From contig OZ017795.1 of the NCBI GenBank assembly GCA_963969395.1, forward strand, positions 38,545,063 to 38,609,062: a stretch of DNA of 64,000 nt. Direction: 5' to 3'. Each line of letters opens with the position of its first letter. Position 1 is the stretch's first letter. Under the pieces are notes generated by a model, which did not search any database, was not told the DNA's origin, and saw only the letters and a list, made by a program, of their open reading frames with translations. This DNA comes from Pseudoscleropodium purum. Its lineage: Eukaryota; Streptophyta; Bryopsida; Hypnales; Brachytheciaceae. Made by a program: the position numbers and the translations under genes. Positions 57,401 through 64,000 of the stretch are shown here, piece by piece.

Positions 57401-60400
57401 CTCTCAAATGAGATTGTGAGCAACGAGTGAGTGTTGATTGTATTTTTATTGCAATTTGATTTCAGGGATTTGATGCGATCATACAATACTCTATTCAGAC
57501 ATAGCCCTAGCCGATTAGACAGCGATGGCAGTGTCTCAAAACCAGGATCAAGGGTTACCGCTCATGGATGTGCAAGTAAGAGTACCCGTGATGGAAGCCC
57601 GAATTACGATGGAGCAGATTATGACAACGACGAAAGCGTTAGTCTGAGTTTATTATGGTCCCTGCAGCAGGAAGTGCATCAGCTATCAGATGTACTTGCT
57701 AGCAGATCCAAAGCGGTGAGTTCGAGCTTCTTTCTCCATGCATATAGTTTTTTCTTTTTTTGTTCCCCAAACAACTTCCCTACCACCCCTGATGAAACAG
57801 GACATTAGAATGCTTCCTAATTTTTCTGTAGGTGCGAGTGAAATTTATGTTGGCTTACAGCGGTCTCTTTTCCTGAACCCGTATTTTCATTGCAGGTGTC
57901 ACAGAGGAAGTTAGAGACTAGTCGAATTTTGACAGAATTTCAGGTTAGTGATGCTTGTTTCTGGTATTTTTCAAGATTTGAATATAGAGATTCGAGACTT
58001 CTGTTCTTGACTAGAAACATTTTATGCCGTCACCACGTGTTGTTATTAGTACTTTTTGCCGCTTGAAGTTCGTTTAGATTTTTTTATTGCTTTGGAGCTT
58101 GTGGACATTTCGTGTTGTGGCGTCTATGTTCTGGGTGCTTGTTTACAGAAAGATCTTATGGCGTCCTGAAGAAATGTAACATGTCTGTGGAATGTGCCCA
58201 GGTAACTCAAACTACCTCACTGTGCGGACCAGAGGAGAATGATTGGGAAGACCTTTCGCAGGTCCTCTCCTTTTCACCTGATGGTACTTCAGCAGAACTG
58301 GTTAGTATTGCGAAGCTTTTGACTATGAGTATCATAAGTTTAAGTTCTTCTGTACCAAATCGTGCTGGGAGGATCTCTGACCATGGGGATTCCCTCCAAT
58401 GATATCTCAGAAATATTTCTTTGTTGGTTTTCATTTTTGATCGCACCTAATCTTGGGTTTTGGAACTTTTGCTATTATAATTCCATTGCTGCCGATACCT
58501 TGACGATCGACTTTGCGAATAGTAGAGTCGCATGCCATAAGCATTTGTACCCCTTGAGATATCGGAAAAATCTTCTCGTGAAACTCTTTCATTACAAATT
58601 GAATTGGATAAGTAAGTGTCAATTTTTGTAGGAAAATAGAATGTGCTTTGAACAAATTGCAAAGACAATTTGTGTTAGCTAGTCATCTAACATGGTGCCG
58701 AAAATGTTTGCTAAATTAATCACCAAATTAGGCCAGCATCAATACTTTTGAATTAATAATACTATCATAACGTCTTGTAGATGGCAATCTTACACATTCG
58801 ATATTGAAATAAGTGATCTAGGTAAAATCTGCATGTTTTTAAGATTACCAGGCAACCATAATTATAATGTGGTTTTCATGTCCATAGTTGCAAGAACTGA
58901 GCCACAAACTTGAGAAAGTGGCGAAGAAGCAGCAAGTTGAGGATGAAATTGAAGCTCTGTGCACACATCAGGATCAAATCAGAGCACTGAAGTCTCGTCT
59001 GGCTAAGCTTACTGCAAAGTGCGATGCAGAAGATGTAAGACCGGATAAGCTGTTTCGCGATCCGGTACATGGGGTGGCTGACATGTTGTTAGACCTTGCT
59101 GACAAACTCGATGCCCAGGTTTGTAGTGAAATCTACCACTCTGATTTTATCCTCAATGCTTCAATCTGCTGTGCCCTCGTCAGATGGTGGGACGCATTTC
59201 AACTACTTGCGACTGGTCAAGCTAGTAACTTTTACTAAATGCTGTTGGTTCCCTCTCCCGCCTAATAGGAAGATCAAGTGCGACAGACGACCAAGGATAT
59301 TCAGCAGTTGGCCATGTCACTTCAGCTTTCGTCACCTTACGTTCCTCGCTCTAAGGTATACATTACGTGACTACTTTGACGCTCTTCCTTGTCGTACCAG
59401 CTTGATTAGTTTGTCCAGGGCTTCCTGCACCTTGTACCACCACCCCAGTTTGGTTAACGTGACAATCTTATCAACTTATTCGCTCGTTACTATACTAGAA
59501 GTGTCTTTTTAACCATTCGTTGAGAAGAATGGCTTGTCAATGCTCTGTTGTGCAGAAGCAGGAGCTACAGAGGATGCTGCAGGATGGCAATAGGCAATCA
59601 GATGGTCCAGTCTTTGAAAGGATGCATCCCAAAGACATTCCAATCTCACCTGATCAGCTTCCTGCTGCCAATCTTAGGTGAGTCCGAAGTCGGAAATGAA
59701 GCAACTGAGAATTCAGGGGTCAGGATTTACGTATCACCGTCTCAAGTTTTATTTTTTCTGTCTTCGCAAGGAGATAAGCTTGCATTCGGTAATGTTGAAA
59801 TATAATCGCATATTTGTTGGGCATATGGGCATGTTGTATTTAAGGAGTTCGTCTTGTGCAGTAATTTTATACAGGAACAGAAACTGGACAGGCGTTCTTC
59901 TCGGTCCCTTGATCGCCAGATTTCATTTTCATCTTTACCTAATAAGGCAGACGCTATTCTGACACCATCTTCTGAAGAGTCTCCGAACAAGCTATACGAG
60001 TTCCAAGTAGGATCATTCGATCCTCATCCCAGTTCTAAAATTCGTAAGTTCAGTAATCATGGGTCGGGGAAAAGCGCGCTTCGAAAGCCGCAGTCTACTG
60101 GCGTTGGATTGAGATTGGATGCTGTCAGCATTGACAAGTCGAATGTTCAAGCAAGAACACGTAGAGTGTGTTTTAGCCCCGAGGAAGGCACGAGCGACTT
60201 TTCATTTGGTCTTGCACCCAAAACAGCTGCTGGTAGTCCAGGTAATAAATCATTTAAAATGTGTCTTGCCTAGTCCCAACACTCCGAAATGTTGTATGCA
60301 TCACCCGATATGAGCTCCATTCCTTTAAATCAAGTCTTTTCATCCGAATGAAATCCTCGGTCCTTTTCTTGATTTGTTAACAGAGAACGTGTTGTGAACT

Positions 60401-61743
60401 CTAATTTAACTAGTTCTAGACTATTTCGTTAATTCTAGATCACCGATGGGCCGTCAATCCTTGCCCAGTCTATTCCAAAAAAAATTAAAGCTGTATATCA
60501 TTTAAGTTTTCATTCTAGGAGTCGAGAATTTGATTGATGGTATATTCCGAATGTTTGTAAGAAGGCTTAAGTTTTAATGAATCCTTGTTATTGCTCCTAA
60601 CCATTTTCTGTCAACAATTTGGGATGGAGCGGCTCTATTCACTGTCTCCCAGCTGCTTGACATTTGATCCTCTTTACATCTACATTGATTAAGTCTAGAA
60701 ATACTTAAAATTTGAGTTTCTGCTGGCATTTGCAAAATCTCTTTCGACATTTTTCAAGCAAATCCTGTGGTGATTGCATTTCTTGAGTCGCCCAAAGCGC
60801 CTTCGGTACCAGATAACATGTCATTTATATTTCCATCGTGGTCTACTGATTCCGTATGTTAATTTGTCGTGAAGTAGTTAATGATGATGCGAGAGTTGTT
60901 GGGCATGTCGACTCTGGAAGCGTCATGGGTTCAGATGATTTCCAGTGGGCACAAGAAGTTGAAGAAGGTCCTGATCAAGCAACAAGCACTGGAGTTGGCA
61001 CCCGTTATGCTGGTACTTACAACTATTCACAAACTAATTATACCTCCTATTCGCAACCTGCTCCTGGCTCTCAAGAACTTTTTGGTCGAAGTTCTGGAAT
61101 TTTTCAGACTTCAGATGGCCAGTTTTCATCAGCAATCGGAAGTGAGACCGTTTCTGGATCATGCTCTGAAAGTAGGGACAGCTTGAGAAGATTTTTGTTC
61201 AAACCCGAAAGTGGAACAGCACATGGCGGGAATCCATTATACGATGGAGACGACGGTCATGAAGATACAACAGTTGCTTTGGAAAAGCTTTGCTTATCAA
61301 CCGAAAGGAAGACTGCTTTTGTAACTGATGGAGTGCAAGTCAAGGGGCTCGTTGAGGAGGATTCTCACCCGTATGTCTTGGTCAACAATGCAACGACGAA
61401 ACAGGACATTCACTCAGGATTTGTGGGAGTGTCGCCGTCTGCAGCAAGGATGGCTTATTTGGACGTGAATAGGTCAACCTCTTTATCTACTTATCCACGC
61501 GATAGCAAAGTTGGTAACGAAGGGGTCTCTTCACTGTCTGAGGCCGAAGAAGATATGGACTCTAAGGCCATTATTGGAAAAGAAAATATGCGATCGAATG
61601 AACTCTTCTACTCAGAGAGCCAATCCTTATCTCTTCCGATTTCAAGCAAGAACACTTGGGAGAACAGTCGATCCATGGTGGCAAAAGACATTTTTCGGTG
61701 TGACCGCACGCTATGGACTTCTTTGCTGGATTCACAGCGATAA
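54495..61743 (+). CDS. Plant coiled-coil protein with one N-terminal membrane anchor, 14 exons
   Basis: Exons: 54495-54654, 54810-54914, 55193-55503, 55848-56072, 56571-56831, 57009-57190, 57466-57715, 57896-57943, 58202-58300, 58888-59118, 59269-59355, 59556-59677, 59862-60241, 60878-61743. All join in frame to about 1108 residues. GPNWVVLAGGAIV (8-20) opens a single membrane segment ending at R29-K30. Heptad-rich coiled coils cover about 165-354 (MVQKLRKQLRSRDGMIFNLQ) and 485-690; the C-terminal third is serine-rich and disordered-looking. This matches an uncharacterised plant family that starts with the same GPNW segment; function unknown. ATG 54495 sits in a good context (GGCCATGGGG); in-frame ATG 54465 would add ten residues. 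The last intron (636 bp) could hide a small exon. Confidence 0.85.
54941..54965. repeat. Short interstitial telomeric repeat in intron 2
   Basis: Four TTTAGGG-type units (GGGTTTAGGG, TTTTAGGG, TTTAGGG) lie just inside intron 2 of the coiled-coil gene. They match the plant telomere repeat with one extra T. Confidence 0.9.
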
Positions 61744-63065
61744 TGGTACGATTGCCACGGTCTTAGGAGGAGGTCACCACGGAGGAGCGAACTCTCCTTA
61801 ATGATTCATATTTACTTCATTCTTTCTGGGATTGATCATAACATTCTTGAGGAAACCCCTTGGAAATGGAATACAGATTCATTTTGCGCACAATCTTGTG
61901 CCCATCGCTGCTGGTAGGTAAATGTTTAGGGTGCCGGCACCGTGCAATGCTCTCTACCTTGAGTTTCAGACTTTTAAGTCTGTTTTTTTGGTTGCATCTA
62001 CAGTGGAGGGCGTGAGTTTTCAAAACTGCTAAAGAATCCGATGATGTTGGGGACCGTGACTGACTCTTTTAATGATCAAAAGCAAAGAAAGGCACCTCAA
62101 GACTGTCAGCAAAATCTCTTTGCATCGGGGCTATGACTCTGTAGCTGCCTTTCAAGTTAGTGTTCATGTTTCCGACCAAGCTCAATCATATTTAGCCGAT
62201 GTGCCCTTCGCTGTTATTTTGGTTTCAGGCTCTATTTTCAACCGCTGAGCGCATGCACAGCTGGTTATTTACATTGCATTCCTCATTGCTGAGCCTATCC
62301 GACAGAGGACTCGTGATTTTTAAGTTTTAAGTTTCTTTCGAAGGGAACCCGTCCACCCAGTTGAACCTTGCAAGAGTGAAATACTTGAGTAAAAGCTCTG
62401 AGAGTTTCTTCTCTTCCAGCATCAATTCCGCAGAGGTGATGAGGAGGAGAAGGTGGCGTGGAATTTGTATATATGTGGCCTATTGTGGTCATTGGGTAAT
62501 ATTGAGGGCTCATCTTCTCATGAGTCCAGCATTTCTGCCTCGGCAAAACAAATGTTGAGAATATGATTTCTTGTTTGCATGGATACATACTGCTGCCTTC
62601 CTCTGAATTTGTTTTTCAACTTTTATGTATTATATTTTGAGCGGCCAGTGTTGGTCATTTAGGGCACTTCAGGGTGATGAGCACATTAAAGTAAAAATAG
62701 AAAAATAATATAAAGGATGGTTACTGAAATTAGTTCACAATCTATTATATATACCGAATTCATGATACGTAGAGTTTGTGCACGCTTGATTGCTAAACCT
62801 GTAAGTGCAATCTTCTCAGCATCTACTGTACCAAAAAGACAAGGCAAAGCATCTACTGATTCCCATGGACTAAACTAGCCAAAACAACCTTGGAAAATTG
62901 GAATCCTACATCCAACTGTCCCAAGTTTGCTATCACTTAACCCTCCAATACCTATCGTTTTGGGGGACTCCACGTAAGCTTGTTCCAAGTTTATAAGCAA
63001 TTAAAGAGTGGCAAGTGGCACTTTGTTAACTTCAGCCAAAATTGCCATCAGCCTAGGAATGGACT
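61744..63065. other. 3' flank of the coiled-coil gene and spacer
   Basis: The first several hundred bases probably contain the 3' UTR. No frame with motifs. About 62640-62760 is AT-rich. Confidence 0.45.
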
Positions 63066-63194
63066 AGGTAATGGCAAAGCAGGCCAGGTTCAGAAGAACA
63101 AGTGCAGGAAAGTATCCCGAGCCGCATCGACAGCGAGGGAAGTTTTGACTCACTGGTTGTGCTCTTCATGCCCTGGCCTGCTTTGGCATTACCT
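63066..63194. other. Inverted repeat, candidate hairpin RNA (MIRNA-like)
   Basis: The 23-nt arms 63066-63088 and 63172-63194 (AATGGCAAAGCAGGCCAGG against CCTGGCCTGCTTTGGCATT) pair with one mismatch, around an 83-nt loop. Partial pairing extends outward (AGGTAATG/CATTACCT flanked by GACT and TGGC) and a few bases inward. Size and near-perfect arms are compatible with a plant microRNA precursor or a small transposon. It matches no microRNA I know. It lies just 3' of the kinase gene, in whose transcript it might be included. Confidence 0.4.
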
Positions 63195-63219
63195 GGCATA
63201 ATCTTGATACAGGCGAAAC

Positions 63220-63744
63220 TTATCGTGGACTCGTTTTGAATCCCCCACTGTACTTGCAAGAGGATAGCGGTGACGATGCAGACGCGGCGGACGTAGACGC
63301 GTGCGAGTACTGTCCAGAAGCAGGCTCCGCATCCTCCAAGAATGGGGTCGCGCCCTGCACAGGGACTCTCTCTTTCCTCTTATTAGGCGAAGACATACTA
63401 ATATGGTCACCCGAAACAGATTTGGCACCAACCAGAAGCTCCAGCTGCTTCACCACCTCGTGCATGCTCGGCCGCCCAAGGGAAGTGTCTTCCACACACT
63501 CCAGAGCCAGCTTTACAAAGGACTCCAGATCTTGGAGAGGGGTGTCGACAAGGACAGGGTCCAGCAGCTCATAGATGCTTGGCTTTGGCTGGTTTAATGT
63601 GTTCTTGACGCCTTTCACAAGGTTCCCGTCGCGGCTGACTGGGGGTCTTCCTGTTATGAGCTCCAGTAATACCACTCCAAAGCTGTAGACATCGCTCTTG
63701 GGGGACATAACACTGGTGGAATAGTACTCTGGGTCAAGGTAGCC
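63220..63744 (-). CDS. Receptor-like kinase, last exon only (partial)
   Basis: The exon starts after CTTCTCAG at 63744 and encodes 174 residues to the stop at 63220. It opens with GYLDPEYY (the end of the activation segment), then SDVYSFGVVLLELITGRPP (subdomain IX), the helix with LALECVEDTSLGRPSM (subdomain XI arginine) and a serine-rich tail ending YSGGF. This is the C-lobe of a plant receptor-like serine/threonine kinase. The GYLDPEYY exon junction and the YSGGF tail resemble leucine-rich-repeat kinases of the VIII-1 type. The ATP-binding lobe, membrane segment and ectodomain would lie at higher coordinates; none is visible in the remaining 256 bp, so the gene continues outside the window. 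Confidence 0.88.
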   Translation of the reverse strand, partial: GYLDPEYYSTSVMSPKSDVYSFGVVLLELITGRPPVSRDGNLVKGVKNTLNQPKPSIYELLDPVLVDTPLQDLESFVKLALECVEDTSLGRPSMHEVVKQLELLVGAKSVSGDHISMSSPNKRKERVPVQGATPFLEDAEPASGQYSHASTSAASASSPLSSCKYSGGFKTSPR

Positions 63745-64000
63745 CTGAGAAGCAACCACATTGTGTCATGGTGAAGTTATTTGGACAAAACATCCAAAAT
63801 ATGGACTTTGGAGCACTTAGGAATTAAGCGTGACGCACTCATTCCTACTCATGTACCCATTTTTTGCACCCCCAAGATTCTTTGCTACTGCTTAGATTTT
63901 GAAGATTAGAATTTTGTATAGCATTTGAAGGGCTAAAATTAGGAAAGTAATAACCAACTATCAAACTCTCAACTTTAATATTTATCACAATAATTGAATC
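63745..64000 (-). other. Intron of the receptor-like kinase gene
   Basis: Starts at the acceptor preceding the last kinase exon. It is AT-rich and shows no kinase-coding frame, so it is probably intronic up to the window edge. Confidence 0.6.

Noticed and set aside
61511..61801. Alternative frame over the last coiled-coil exon
   Set aside because: The 288-codon frame of exon 14 is longer, joins in phase to exon 13 and has consistent composition.

Overview
This window looks like nuclear DNA of a land plant. The evidence is the TTTAGGG-type telomeric motifs, plant-only gene families (DUF506, an L18ae-like membrane protein, a receptor-like kinase with a GYLDPEYY motif), short spliced introns and a Ty1/copia retrotransposon. 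The gene-poor, AT-rich, transposon-crowded layout with compact genes would fit a bryophyte or another non-flowering plant, but the species cannot be fixed from the sequence alone.

Layout. Positions 1-4.1 kb hold a probable C/D-box snoRNA and a small L18ae-like membrane-protein gene on the minus strand, with a site II/telo-box motif about 1.1 kb upstream of its start codon. Positions 4.1-25.8 kb are a mosaic of short inverted-terminal repeats, fold-back elements, a CACTA-type miniature element and one nearly complete 5.6 kb Ty1/copia element (minus strand, two 256-bp LTRs differing at 6 sites) inserted inside an older repeat. Positions 26.1-31.7 kb form a divergent gene pair: a three-exon DUF506 (PDDEXK-like) gene on the minus strand and a seven-exon D-cysteine desulfhydrase 2-like gene on the plus strand. 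Positions 31.7-53.9 kb are repeats again: two more copies of the 0.94-kb TTAACCCC repeat, a TA-flanked miniature element, a rearranged locus (42-46 kb) with a CACTA-type element and a 451-bp Mutator-like element, and several large palindromes (47.4-49.4 kb). Positions 54.5-61.7 kb hold a 14-exon gene for an approximately 1108-residue protein with one N-terminal membrane segment and coiled coils. The right edge has an unusual inverted repeat (63.07-63.19 kb) and the last exon of a leucine-rich-repeat-type receptor-like kinase whose other exons lie beyond the window.

The genes do not form a pathway. The DUF506 and desulfhydrase genes are head-to-head and may share the GC-rich interval between them. 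Every spliced model was checked by joining exons at GT/AG sites and confirming that the frame stays open; none is supported by transcript data. The most interesting material is in the repeats: a copia element apparently primed by an internal cut site of initiator tRNA-Met, an old/empty-site pair that defines a Mutator-like element, a dispersed TTAACCCC-ended family that hosts later insertions, and a chain of fold-back elements.
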